Positions 1 to 10,739 of a stretch of 64,000 bases of DNA are shown here, piece after piece; the stretch's first letter is position 1, and every line of letters begins with the position of its first letter. A program made the translations under genes and the position numbers. Source of the stretch: Euwallacea fornicatus (taxonomy: Eukaryota > Arthropoda > Insecta > Coleoptera > Curculionidae); assembly GCF_040115645.1 (NCBI RefSeq), contig NC_089572.1, positions 558,001-622,000 of the forward strand. Reading direction: 5' to 3'. Under the pieces are notes generated by a model that did not search any database, had not been told where the DNA came from, and was given only the letters and a program-made list of their open reading frames with translations.

Positions 1-591
1 CTAATTATTAATCGCATTTGATTGCTTTAGACTTTAAATATATGTATATCAAAGGTCCGTGTTGAAATCTGGACAGCGCCACGAAAGGTTTCGAATATTT
101 TCCAGGAAATCCTAATTAAGATCTATTAGTTTCGCTAAAATCTATTAGAAGGCGATTAAAAGGAGTTACTATTTTATTAATAATAAGAATGCAAAATCCG
201 TCACATCTGTTAAATTTCAATATTTTGTTTAAAAGCAAATTGGGGTAGCGCAAATGCAGATGTCGCTTTAACAATTCCAAATAAAATCAATTCAGTTTAC
301 ACGATCCAGATTGCATGGTCAGATTTTGTTATACTGGTATCCGGGAAAGTAATTATTATCATTTGCGCTGCATGTTTATTTTAATGTGACATGTAAAATA
401 CCAACAACCTATGTTGTTACACATATGTAGTGAGTGCTAGTTATAAATGAGAAACTGCATATATGTATCTAAAAATTTATTTTAGTTTAGTTAAAATTAA
501 TACGGTTAAAATTCTCACATGCAAATTAGGTAGAAGTCGAATATAAACAATGAAAAGGAGGGTACTAATTTTAATGGTAGACAGGATCGTT
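1..591. other. AT-rich sequence, no gene seen
   Basis: No reading frame with protein-like composition, RNA gene or repeat could be supported here. Confidence 0.5.
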
Positions 592-880
592 TTCATTCGA
601 GCGAATTATTTGTTAGGAGAGATTATCTCAATTTCACATAACATAAAAGGTGGTATGGAATTACGGTGATTTATTCGATTTAAACACAATATCCTTATGG
701 AAAAATATCCAATCCTCTTCACTCGAATCAATTATTTTGGTGTCGCAAAAATAATGCATGAGGAAGGATTTACCTCGATTTCACACAACATGAGAGGTGA
801 TGTGAAATTAAGGCGACTTATTCGTTGTAGACTCGGTATCCTTATGGAAAAATCCCGAAAACCTTTCACTCAACCGAATC
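592..880. repeat. Degenerate tandem repeat, two units plus a partial third
   Basis: A block beginning near 592 recurs near 718 and its start recurs again near 865. Shared words include ATCCTTATGGAAAAAT at 691 and 838. The second unit carries about 21 extra bases. The third unit ends where a mariner element begins at 890, so the array was probably interrupted or truncated by that insertion. The short open frame at 697-912 only spans this repeat and is not considered a gene. Confidence 0.6.
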
Positions 881-889
881 ATGAAGATA

Positions 890-2176
890 CTAGGTCTACC
901 GGTATGAAATGAGTACTATTTTGTGAAAATAAAACACCAATTTTAACAAGGAAAGAAAAAAAAATTATTCAAAATATTTTACCATTTCTTTCTACACATT
1001 TTGACCACCTTTCTGGCAATTTATGGATACCACGCCAATAGAAATGTGCCTCTTAGGCATCAAACCAATTAGACACCCAATTTTCTACTTCTTCGTAGGA
1101 ATCAAAATGCTGCTCAGCCAATGCGTGTCCCATCGATGAAAACAAATAATAGTCCGAAGGAGCCAAGTCTGGTAAATATGGCGGATGGGGTAGCAACTCC
1201 CAGCCAAGTGTTTTCATGGTATCCTGAACAGGCGTTGCTTTGTGTGCAGGTGCGTTGTCATAGAGCTAAATTACCTTCCCGTGTCTTCTGGCCCATTATG
1301 ATCGTTTTTAGATCAATGCATTGTTTAAATTAATCAATTGTTGTCGGTAGCGAACAGTATTAACGGTTTCACCAGGTTTTAAAAGCTCGTGGTGCAACAA
1401 CACTTTTCTGATCCCACCAAACACGCAGCATTGCCTTCTTGCCGAATCGATCAGGTTTTGCAGTTGATGTTGATGGTTGTCCCGAATCAATCCATGATCT
1501 TTTCCGTTTAGGATTTCGAAAATAAATCTATTTTTCATCTCAAGTAACAATTCGATGCAAAACTGATTTTCTTTCGTACCTTTGAACCAAAATTTCATAG
1601 GTGTTTTTTCGGTTCTCCATTATTTTAATTCAATTCATGCGGCACCCATTTTCCACACTTTTGGATCTTTCCCATAGCTTTTAAACGATCAGAAATTGTT
1701 CGTTGTGCAACATTTAACATTTCTGCCATTTGCTTTTGACTTAAAGTGTCATCTTCATCCAATATTGATTGCAGTTCGGCGTCTTCAAACTTTTTTGGTG
1801 GTCTGCCACGTTCTTCATTTTGCACATCAAAATTGTTATTTCTGAATCGTCGAAACCATCTTCTGCATGTTGTTTCTGATAAAGCACAATCACCATATGC
1901 CTCGACAAGCATTCGATGCGACTCTGCAGCACTTTTCTTCAATTGAAAGCGAAAAATTAAAGCTTTTCGCAAATCATCATTTTGTGAACAATAAAATTCG
2001 ACATTTTTGGCACAATGAAATAATATATTGTTATTTGTTCAAGGACTTGATTTGTACTAAATATGTTTGTCAGTTTGCATACCAACCAAGCAAACAAAAA
2101 AAAAGGTTTGTTTACAACAAATGCCCTATATCGCGACATTTATATCCTGACGCTCACTTCATGCCGGTATACCTGG
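890..2176 (-). mobile_element. mariner element, mauritiana-like, full length but inactive
   Basis: The element is 1287 bp and bounded by imperfect terminal inverted repeats of about 26 bp: the left begins CTAGGTCTACCGGTATGAA and the right, reverse-complemented, begins CCAGGTATACCGGCATGAA. TA target duplications lie at 888-889 and 2177-2178. The length matches canonical Mos1-type mariners (about 1.28 kb). The transposase lies on the minus strand and is broken, so the copy cannot move by itself. It landed in the short tandem repeat to its left. Confidence 0.9.
969..2004 (-). pseudogene. mariner transposase (DD34D type), inactivated
   Basis: Cut-and-paste transposase that would act in the nucleus on its own TIRs. 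Reading on the minus strand, the start is MSNFIVHKMMICEKL near 2004. After a frameshift near 1970 comes the N-terminal paired HTH region (1972-1625) with the family landmark WVPHEL. The middle (1598-1308) contains LLKPGETVNTVRYRQQL. In a third frame, 1300-970 holds PDLAPSDYYLF, which carries the last catalytic Asp, and HALAEQHF. A stop replaces the Lys expected after NWFDA. At least three frame changes and one nonsense codon make this a pseudogene. The motifs match the Mos1/mauritiana branch, and the assignment to mariner is secure. Confidence 0.88.
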
Positions 2177-2219
2177 TAGTCCCGAAACTATCCGATCTGA
2201 CATATAGATAGCGACTTTT

Positions 2220-3475
2220 TTCTTAAAAATTTGCATATACTGCAAAGACCCAGCCTTAGAAAGTTTGTTCAAACTTGAGAATGCTACGTTCATATGTGTT
2301 TGTTCTGGGACTGTTTTTTTGTAAGCGCTTTTAGAGATTCGCGAACGTGGAAAAAATCGGCCATCAAATCGTGATTCAATACTTTTATTTGAAAGGTCAT
2401 GGATTCCATCTAACATCAAAGCGAAGCTAGAGTCTACTGTGGAAGAAATTGGTTCTTCGTCAACAAGTGTAAAATATTGGGTGGGAGAATTTAAGCGCGG
2501 TCGTACGAGCTGCCAGACGAACTCCGCGGCCCAATGACACTCCAGACCTGACCACTCCAGATATTGCGGTGAAAATCCATAAATCTGTATTGAAAAACCG
2601 TCGGTTGAAATTGAGTGAGTTAGCGGACATGATAGGCATTTGAAAATGTACTGTACATCGCAAGTTGACTAAACAATGGAATATGAGGAAGGTTTGTGCA
2701 AGATGAGTACCGCAAATACTTACCATTGAAAAAAAAAGCGCCGTGAGGATGTTCCAAGGGAATGTTTGACAAAGTTTCGCAGCAATAAAAGCGAGTTTTT
2801 GTGTCAATTCATAACCATGGATGAAACATCGGTCCATCATTTGTCACCTGAGACGAAACAGCAGTTTTGACTTGGAAACAAAGAGAATAATCGGTTTGAA
2901 AGAAGGCCAAAACCGTTTCATCTGCAGGAAAGGTGATGGTGACAATTTTTTGGGATGCATGTCGAATAAGTTTTATTGACCGTTTTGCTAAAAGCAAAGC
3001 AATGAACAGAAAATATTATAAAAATTTATAGCAGAGTTCGATCGAAGAAACGAGGAAAAAACAACCGTATTTGGCGAAAAAATAATGTCTTGTTTCATCA
3101 AGATAACGCACCACTCCACACGTCCGTTATCGCGATAATCAAAATTAATCAGCTTAGTTTCGAAACTTTTCCTCGCTCACCCATTCTCCAGATTTAGTCC
3201 CCTCAGATTATTTCCTATTTAAAAACTTGAAAAGATGACTCGGTCGAAAAAGGCTTGCTAATAGTGAAGACGTGGAGTTCCATATTGATGAATATTTTGA
3301 AACATTCGAAGCTTCTTACTAAAATTAGTGCATACAAGCCGCAGAACATCGCTAGAAAAAGCATTCCAATCCCAAAGGAGACTATGATGAGAAATAATGT
3401 ACCATTTTCCAATTTTGTTTCTGTAAGTAATAGGTCGGGTACCTCTGGGACCATTCTCGCATTTGTGAGGAGGTA
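2220..3475 (+). pseudogene. Old mariner transposase relic (irritans/cecropia-like)
   Basis: Heavily decayed mariner transposase on the plus strand. Recognisable stretches in shifting frames are SVKYWVGEFKRGRTSC near 2465, KIHKSVLKNRRLKLSELADM near 2570, MRKVCAR*VPQILTIE near 2680 and a C-terminal part near 3060-3440. Many stops and frameshifts are present and I could not fix its TIRs. A related copy at 31830-33590 aligns along most of its length, which supports both calls. It is unrelated in sequence to the mariner immediately upstream. Confidence 0.75.
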
Positions 3476-3479
3476 TTAA

Positions 3480-5998
3480 CCTTGATTTCACACACGAAAT
3501 AACTTTTTGTCAACTCGCATTCCTGAAAGCTTAAGCAAATCTCTATTGTCAGATTTGAAATAAGTATGAGTTAACCCAAACGAAAGGGGCGTTCGCCCCC
3601 CACGGAACGACCATGTATCTATTTGCCTACCACCACTTGATGTGACACAATCACACCCCCCAGCAAGGAAGCTTCAACTTAAAATTCTGTGATCGGATTT
3701 TAACACAACGTAAAGCCGAAATAAATATGCAGCAGAAACAACCATTACTTGTGACGTCTGCTATAGAACTAAATCTGAGATCACAATTGGGCCGATGTAA
3801 ATTTCATTCTCTGCATAATGGAATTGCTTTTGAATAGTAATGGAGATTTTCTTTTATGTTCCGGATATCTACATAGAGTAGATTGTTATCCTGGTACATA
3901 GACGTGCGTACAATTTAAGTCACTCAAAAATTCAAAAGTATTACCTGGCAAACACAAGACAAAGTACAAAAAGCACTGGAGTACAACAATACACAATGCG
4001 TTACAAAAACAACATAAAGCGGACAAACACAGACACAAACACCAAATGACTACACATTGAGCATTAAAGATTGTTCAAATTTCAATTGCTAGGAGTGTTA
4101 TCCTTATCTTTTGTTGTGACTTATTGCATATGAAGATTTTCAACATATTTTCTGTGGACGTGCGCCAAGCTGACTTGAATAGACCGTTACTTTAGTAATG
4201 CCAACGGTTAATGGAAAAAATAACTCTCGCGCAGAATCGTATTTGTCAAAGTTGAATTAATTATTTGCCGAATTTGTCTTTCTGTAATATTTTGAAATTT
4301 GGAACACGTTGTGTATAAAATGGAGATGTTTGGCGTCGCAAGGAAAAAGTGCAAAATGCCTAATTTAACACAAAAGTTTGAATGAATAGTATCAATACCC
4401 AAAAGGGTCCATTTTCGAACTAGAAAATTAACGACGCACGCAAACAGAAAAAAAAAGGTCAAAAATTGGTGAAACAGAGATTACTGGGGGAATTTACTCT
4501 CACTCCGATATGATTATTAAAAGTGTTCGATATTATTTTATCGTCAAGCGGCATAATATACCGAGCTACAGATAAGAACTGTGTTATGACCTATCGATCT
4601 GCAGGATTATTAAGTCGGGAAATATTTTAAGCGGGGAATAAAATTCTAAAGGCTTTTTTTCAATCTCTGTAAAAGAAGTAATTAGGTTTCGGAAACGTGG
4701 GATCAGACTTTTAATTTCTTTTCAATCATGGAAATTGCTTCCTTGTTTCCATTTTCGATTGGAATTATATCGTGCCGTTGGCCTAGCGCTACTAACTGCA
4801 GTCTTCAGAGACAGCCTCCATGGAAAGCAAATTTTTATTTTTCCCATTACACTCTGTAATCGGATTTTTTTGTTGTTTGCAGTGCGAGGGAAATAAGTTG
4901 GAACTAGCCTGAGTTAACCCTATATCACTTTAGGCAAGTACGCGCTGAGATCCAGGAATGAAACGTGGGCAAAATCAACTGCAAGAGAGTTTCGCATTTC
5001 TCCTTTAGCACGGGCTAAATATACAGAGAATCGTTTGCAAAAAAAAATCCAAGGCAGATAGATTAATTTCAAACAGTCAATTTAGAAACGATTGAATTCA
5101 TGATCTTACCGATCCTCATAACACTCGAGAGTTCGCAGTAGAAACCATAGAGATTTAGCTATGTAAATTTAAACACAATACGTAGCATATTCTGTTAAGA
5201 CATGAGTAATCGACAAATCCGTCGATGGCCAATTGGTTTTCATGTATAATTAATTAGCACATGGTCAGGGTCAGCTTAGAGCCTTAATCAACCATCCTTC
5301 AAGTAAACGCAGATAACATCAGCCGTTTCTTAAATTCATGACTGTTTGTGTTCAGATCTAGTCAAGACCATAATTTCACGTCCTTTTTTTAATTTTGTTA
5401 ACTTGGGAAAATTTCTGATTATGTTTTTCTCTTGTGCTTAGTTTAAGTTTAGAGCGTGAATCGCTCTTTAAAGGAGTCAGTAGCATCTTAAACTCAGGCA
5501 TTTAAATACGCCTTTAGCCTCGAATATACCATAAAGGCGCTCTCGTAATTTCTCGAAATTGTGGTACCACAAAATCAACGAATCTTAGTTAAAATAGCGA
5601 TGATTGTTGATCAATTTTACATGAAACAGTGTCTCTGACACTACGAACTTAGAGTGGTCCGCACTTGACATCCAGTCTAACATAATTTGGACTCCCATTT
5701 TGTGGACGCCTCATTTGGACCACAGCAAGGATCAAACGATTAAATTTTATGAAATAACTAAATAAAATAAAAAAACTAAATTTGTGTGAGGCCCAAGCCG
5801 CGCCACACAAATTCAGTCCTCAACCTCAATTTAAATACATCGGAAAAATCTTAAAGTTATTTTTATAAATGGATTGAAGATCTTCTACAATTAATTAGAA
5901 AATAAAGTTATGCATTTATAGATGCAGAAAGTGTTTGACATACAACAAAACTGAGCTTTTGTTGATAAAATTATATTTATTTATTCATAAGTTGTAAA
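3480..5998. other. 2.5 kb without recognisable genes
   Basis: AT-rich sequence with short frames only. The frame at 4208-4462 (minus) has no recognisable family features. No supported RNA gene, repeat or element boundary was found. Confidence 0.5.
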
Positions 5999-6000
5999 TA

Positions 6001-7617
6001 CAGGGTGATTCTTAACCTAAACCCGTGCACTTGGGAAGTTAGAGCCGAGGACAAGTATGATGATCATTAGTGGAAAAAAATGTAGCAAAACATTTTTAAT
6101 TTCGAAGAAACTAATTTATTTCAAATAAAAATAAAATAACCTGAATTTCATAAAATAGAAATACATTTAATTTGACACAATAATTATTCGAACTTATTGC
6201 CGTAATTTTCAATACATTAAGCTCGCTGAAGCCATGAGCCCCCACACGCTTGGCCCAAACCAGAGTGTTAGGCGAATTGCCTCAGTACCAGCATGTACGC
6301 GACTGGGCAACTCTTGTACCGTGGTAACGTCCATAACATACACCATGGTTCTTATATGACCCAAAAATAAAAGTCAAGTGGCTTCAGGTCTGGCGATCGA
6401 GGAGGCCACCCAATTGAACCACCTCGGCCTATCGATCTTTCGGGAAACACATGATCCAAATGCTTTCGCATTTGTCGCGTAAAATGTGATGGAGCACCAT
6501 CGGCAAGAAATCACATATGTTGTCTAACGTTGAAATACACTTCGTCAGGGTGTTCCGGTAAATTATTGTGCGAAAATTGTAAATAAGAAGCACTAGTTAA
6601 ATAATATGCTAGCATGAAAGGTCCAATAAGTACTCCGTTCGCAAAACCAGCCCACACATTTACTGAAAATCGTTGTTGAAAGTGTGTTCGCCGAGTAACA
6701 TGTGGATTATTCAATACTCAATAATGCGTGTTGTGGGAATTGTGAATACCGTGAAAACCAAAACTAAAACGTACATGGTAAAGTTTGGGTTTAACTGATG
6801 CCGATGTAACAAGGACTGACAAAAGTTCACTCGAAACGGAACATGCCATGGAAGTAAGGCCGGTACTCACTGCACATAAAATGGACAGAATAAGTAGTAC
6901 TTTAACGTGCGCCAAACTGAGGATTGTGATATGCCTAATTAGGCTGTAATTGTCCTAATGCCGTTGCCAAACTTCTCGTCGACATTCAAAATCACCTCCT
7001 CGAGATTTACAGTTTCTTGAGGCCTAATGGCTCCCCCATGTTGCCAAGGCCTTGACCACAAATCGCTAGTTTGTCTACCCCGCTGAACTATACGTAAAAA
7101 GGCTTCACGTCTTCTCGAATGGTATCTTTGGGGGCACCTTTGAGCATAAAAATCTGCTGCAGCCAATGACTTTTGATGCAATTCTCCCCAAGCTAGTGTC
7201 ATGTCTATAAGTTCTTCGTTTGAGAAATTATGCTTCACACTTTTATTTTAATCACTGTGTAGATTAACTCGAATACCACCACAATTGAAAATAAATACTG
7301 CTGGAAATACCAAACATATCGTCCTGTGTTGTTTACTTCATAGTTTGTATAAACAAAAAAATTCCACAATCCTGATGAATTTATTACGTTTCAACTCAAC
7401 TGTCTATTGAAAATTACAGAAATAACTTCCAATAGATACTATGATAAATCAAATGCATTTTCAATTTGACGAAATTCAGGTTCTTTTATTTTTATTTGAA
7501 ATACATTGGCATCTCCGAGACTTAAAATGTGTTATTACATTTCTCTTCACTAAAAATCATTACTTGTCCTCAGCTATAATTTCCCAAGTTTATGCGTATA
7601 GATTAAGAATCACCCTG
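6001..7617 (-). mobile_element. Tc1/mariner-superfamily element, DD41D type with DUF4817-like N terminus, inactive
   Basis: Matching ends CAGGGTGATTCTTAA at 6001 and its reverse complement ending at 7617 define a 1617-bp element flanked by TA (5999-6000 and 7618-7619). It carries one minus-strand transposase remnant filling most of the interior. The same outer CAGGGTG ends recur on several other elements in this window, suggesting related transposase specificity. Confidence 0.85.
6190..7238 (-). pseudogene. DD41D-type transposase, inactivated
   Basis: The frame at 7238-6939 begins MKHNFSNEELIDMTLAWGEL, the kind of HTH start found in insect transposases annotated with DUF4817. Further on, 6714-6511 reads FSVNVWAGFANGVLIGPF, and after a stop the same frame gives FLADGAPSHFTRQMRKHL, then WPPRSPDLKPLDFYFW. 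These are catalytic-core landmarks carrying the second and third Asp. The Trp expected after VRQHM is a stop, and the region 6915-6718 is out of frame. It is a clear transposase pseudogene, probably disabled by several independent mutations. Confidence 0.85.
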
Positions 7618-7629
7618 TATAATTAAAAA

Positions 7630-8890
7630 TGTCCTTTATCTTAAAGTGCGACGTCCACGGTCATTTGTTGCAGCCTTAATTCTGTCGTCGAGACTCAAAA
7701 TGATATTGTTGATTTCTGCTTGTGCTATCCTTCGTCATTCTTCTGACAGCAGCTCTCGAAAACGAAGGGCACCGTGAATGTTGGCCCTATCTGGCAAAGC
7801 TCCTCTTCGAAGCACGACCCAGACCTACTCAATTGCATTCAGATCTGGAAATTTTGCTGGCCATGATAATGCGACGATTCCTTCGTTGGTCAATCAGTCT
7901 GTCACAATACCACGACATGTGAATAAACTGTCGGGGTCTAATGCGCGTGGGGCTTTCACTACTCGACTTGAGGTTATTTACAGAGTTTAGAGTATTTATT
8001 GACTTTATGGACATATATTACGAACTACACAATAAACTTATATATAGTTGTATACAATGCTTTTGTTCCCCGAGTAGAGGCAAAGAAGTGTCGCAGATGT
8101 AAGAGGGTGCGTTGTTGCGCAACCCTGCCTTTTATACCTCTCCCGGCCGAACCTTCTGGAACGTCCCGCCGGAAGTTCTGGAGACCGTTTTCCCGCCGGC
8201 TGTTTGAATCGACTCTGTTGCTCTGGTGCACGTCAAACTGTCATAGTCTGACAGTTGACAGCTGGCACCGCCACAGAACGTTATCGTGCATGAGGAGAAA
8301 GTTTTGGATAACAGCGCCAGCAAATGGCCACACTGTAAAGTCAACAATGGTGTCGACGTACTGCCGGACTGTTAGGAATCGATTTGGAAAAACGAGATGG
8401 GTTCTGCCGTCAATCATTTTTCCGATCTACGTGATTATTGTACCACCTCCATATGAATAGGCTTTCTGGATATGTTGAAACTGTTCAACATTTCCAGACC
8501 GTCTGCATACTCTTATTCGATGAGAATCTGGGCGAAATCCAAATCGAAATTCGTCAGCGAGTAATACTGTAACCGAATCGATTCCGTTCCAATTTCGATA
8601 ATCTTAAAACAATTCTAATCTCGCAGCGCGATTATCTGGATTTCTTAGCAACCTTCGACTATGAAGATTAGCCTCATGTAGACGATTTCTCACAGCACCT
8701 CCGCCTATATCTGTAACTGATTCAAGATCCGTAATTGTAGGTTGCCTTCTAGCTGTGAAAAATAGAAATTTATCTGCAGTTAAAATGCCTTCACGTCCAA
8801 AGGATTCTTTGGTCGGAGTTTCAGCTGTCTCAAACCAGCTTGAAGAAGACTTACCGCTCGATTCATCTCATCCATAGTTAAATCTTCTCG
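7630..8890 (-). pseudogene. Tc1-like transposase relic, split by a solo LTR
   Basis: Read on the minus strand, an HTH-like start DLTMDEMNRAVSLLQAGL lies near 8880. Then come GAVRNRLHEANLHSRRLLR near 8690, VTVLLADEFRFGF near 8560 (first catalytic Asp), SYGGGTIIT near 8450 and AGAVIQNFLLMHDN near 8310 (second Asp). The frame then stops being Tc1 and resumes at about 7928 with SWPAKFPDLNAIE and LSLDDRIKAA. The last acidic residue is Glu, so this is a DDE-type Tc1 protein. The interruption is exactly the solo LTR at 7929-8275. It also carries its own frame damage, for example a stop after ARLELF. It abuts the element ending at 7617. Confidence 0.75.
7929..8275 (-). repeat. Solo LTR inserted in the Tc1-like relic
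   Basis: A 347-bp GC-richer block interrupts the transposase reading exactly. On the minus strand it begins TGTGGCGGTGCC and ends CCCCGACA, giving TG...CA ends. It holds a TATA-like GGTATAAAAGGC and AATAAA poly(A) signals in promoter-to-terminator order. The flanks AAAC (7925-7928) and GAAC (8276-8279) look like a 4-bp target duplication with one later change. No internal retrotransposon sequence is attached. Its family is not identified. Confidence 0.7.
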
Positions 8891-9004
8891 TTCTCTGGTA
8901 AACACAATATTTTCAAAGCAGCTGCGAAATACCAGTTGGTATCGAAGGAATGAAATTGAATTAACCTGATAACATAGCAGAATATAAAATTCTAACTTTT
9001 CCAT

Positions 9005-9800
9005 ATCCGTAAGAAAATTGTTTATTTCCTTTTAGATTTTTTCAATCAATTGAAATATGTATACAGAGTGAGGATTTGCACCAATATATTACATTATGAA
9101 CTACCATTGAAATTTACCTCTTATCTATTTTATGATTTTGTAAAAATATTCTTAGACTTTTGCGATGTATGAGTGAACACTTGGTCCTTCCAATCGAACC
9201 TCACATATTCAGAACATCGCATGGTATACCGATATTTCATATTTCATGCAATAAATATTTTTTGCCAATTGCTATTGGTCGGAAATGGACATCTTTCCAT
9301 TTTTATTGTGGAAATAGCTTACGTACAGGCGATTTGTATGTATCAAACGATTTGTGTCGAAAATATGAATGATCCGGAAGTACGTGGGAATATGACTCTC
9401 GGAAAATACGGCAAAGTCGTCTTTCGTCTGCTGTTCTTGAGCTTTGTCCTGAGCTGTCTTGCTTCCTGTGCAGTTAAATCTACTTCAAATCGCCTTTCCG
9501 TATTTCCCCCTCGTCGTCCAAATTCTATTCTTGTTCCTGATAGAGCACCCGATTGTCTTTCCTCTGGGGACCTTTTCCTAAACGCCATCTTGTATGCTCT
9601 TTACCATCTCTATTTGCTTTCCTCCGATCTTCTCAAACCCCTCCACTCCAAAATCGGTTCTCTAATTTGAAGCAGAATCTGAAATATCAATAGAGTCTTC
9701 TGAAATATTAATGGGAAAAACTGAAAAATTGGAAAGACCTGAAATATCAGTGGAGATATTTGATTAGTTCACGTTAGTTGAAATTAGTTTCGATTAATTT
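9005..9800. other. No supported gene
   Basis: Open frames on both strands (9173-9670 plus, 9588-9343 minus) overlap each other and show no family motif. A TACAGAGTGAGG word near 9060 resembles a transposon end, but no partner end was found. Confidence 0.4.
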
Positions 9801-9804
9801 AGGT

Positions 9805-10735
9805 ATGAGGTATGAAAGGAAACGGGTGCTGGTACTGGCAGCGTCGCCGGCCTTGCTGTACGCGACGTCGGTACGGTACGAGGAACTGGACAGCAAAAGA
9901 TACAGAGCCATCCTGAAGCGGGCGAATAGACTGTTCGCGATCAAAATGGCCTATGCCTACCAGACAGTCCTGGGTAAGGCGGTGCCAGTGGCGATGCAAG
10001 ATACCGCCGATAAGACTGCGAGTGGAACAAAGAAGGATAATTCAGAAGAGAGACAAGGAAGGCAAGAATGAGGCGAGAGAGTGGTGGATCAGTAAGTGGA
10101 AGCGACAGTGGGCGAGATATCAGGGGTGGCCCAATGTATTCGTCCCGAGCACAAGGCAATGTGTGGAGTGTGAGTGGACGAGGGCAGAGTAGACGTTCGC
10201 GCAGGTATCTCTGAACACGGCGTGTTCGGGAAGTACCTGCGCAGAATTAGCCTGGAATAAAACGACTGCCGCTGGCTCTGCGAGGTCGGGGCCATGAACA
10301 CTCCGGAGCACACTTTGTGAGATCGTACGAACTGGGAGGACGTACGCACGGAGACCAGGGTCAAAGGTCTGAACCTACACCGAAATGCGATTGGCAGAGG
10401 GCTGATTGTGAGCAAAGAGAAACAGTTGAGAGCTTAAAAAAAGGGTTAAAGATGAAGAGAAAAGAAAGGTATTTGAGTGTATTGCGGGTAAGATTATGAG
10501 GGCGAAGGTTGAGCGAGACCGTGCTAGAAAGAACACATGCAGCATTTGTTGCCGGACTGCCCCGACGGAATGCCGAAAGAGGACTAGCGTGGCAAGGAGA
10601 AGAAAAAGGGTGATTTTAGTGGGTAGGTGGATGAAGACTCAATTCCCACGCTACCCGGTTGATACCATCGAGCTAACAAAAACCTCCCACCGGATATTTT
10701 TGGAAGATTTCCGTCTCCTAGGGCCGTAAAAGAGG
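9805..10735 (+). pseudogene. R1-like non-LTR retrotransposon, 3' end fragment
   Basis: The frame at 9778-10071 contains RAILKRANRLFAIKMAYAYQTV, typical of the segment after the reverse transcriptase in R1-clade LINE ORF2. It continues in other frames with REWWISKWKRQWARYQG near 10075, EHGVFGKYLRR near 10210 and a degenerate zinc-knuckle-like NTPEHTL near 10300. The last part (10612-10730) is noncoding and resembles blocks at 18517-18580 and 52416-52545, consistent with a shared 3'UTR. Frameshifts and stops make it non-functional, and the 5' part is absent, as is usual for LINE insertions. Confidence 0.65.
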
Positions 10736-10739
10736 TTAA

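Noticed and set aside
9173..9670. 165-codon plus-strand frame overlapping an 81-codon minus-strand frame
   Set aside because: The two are mutually antisense and neither shows a domain or motif.
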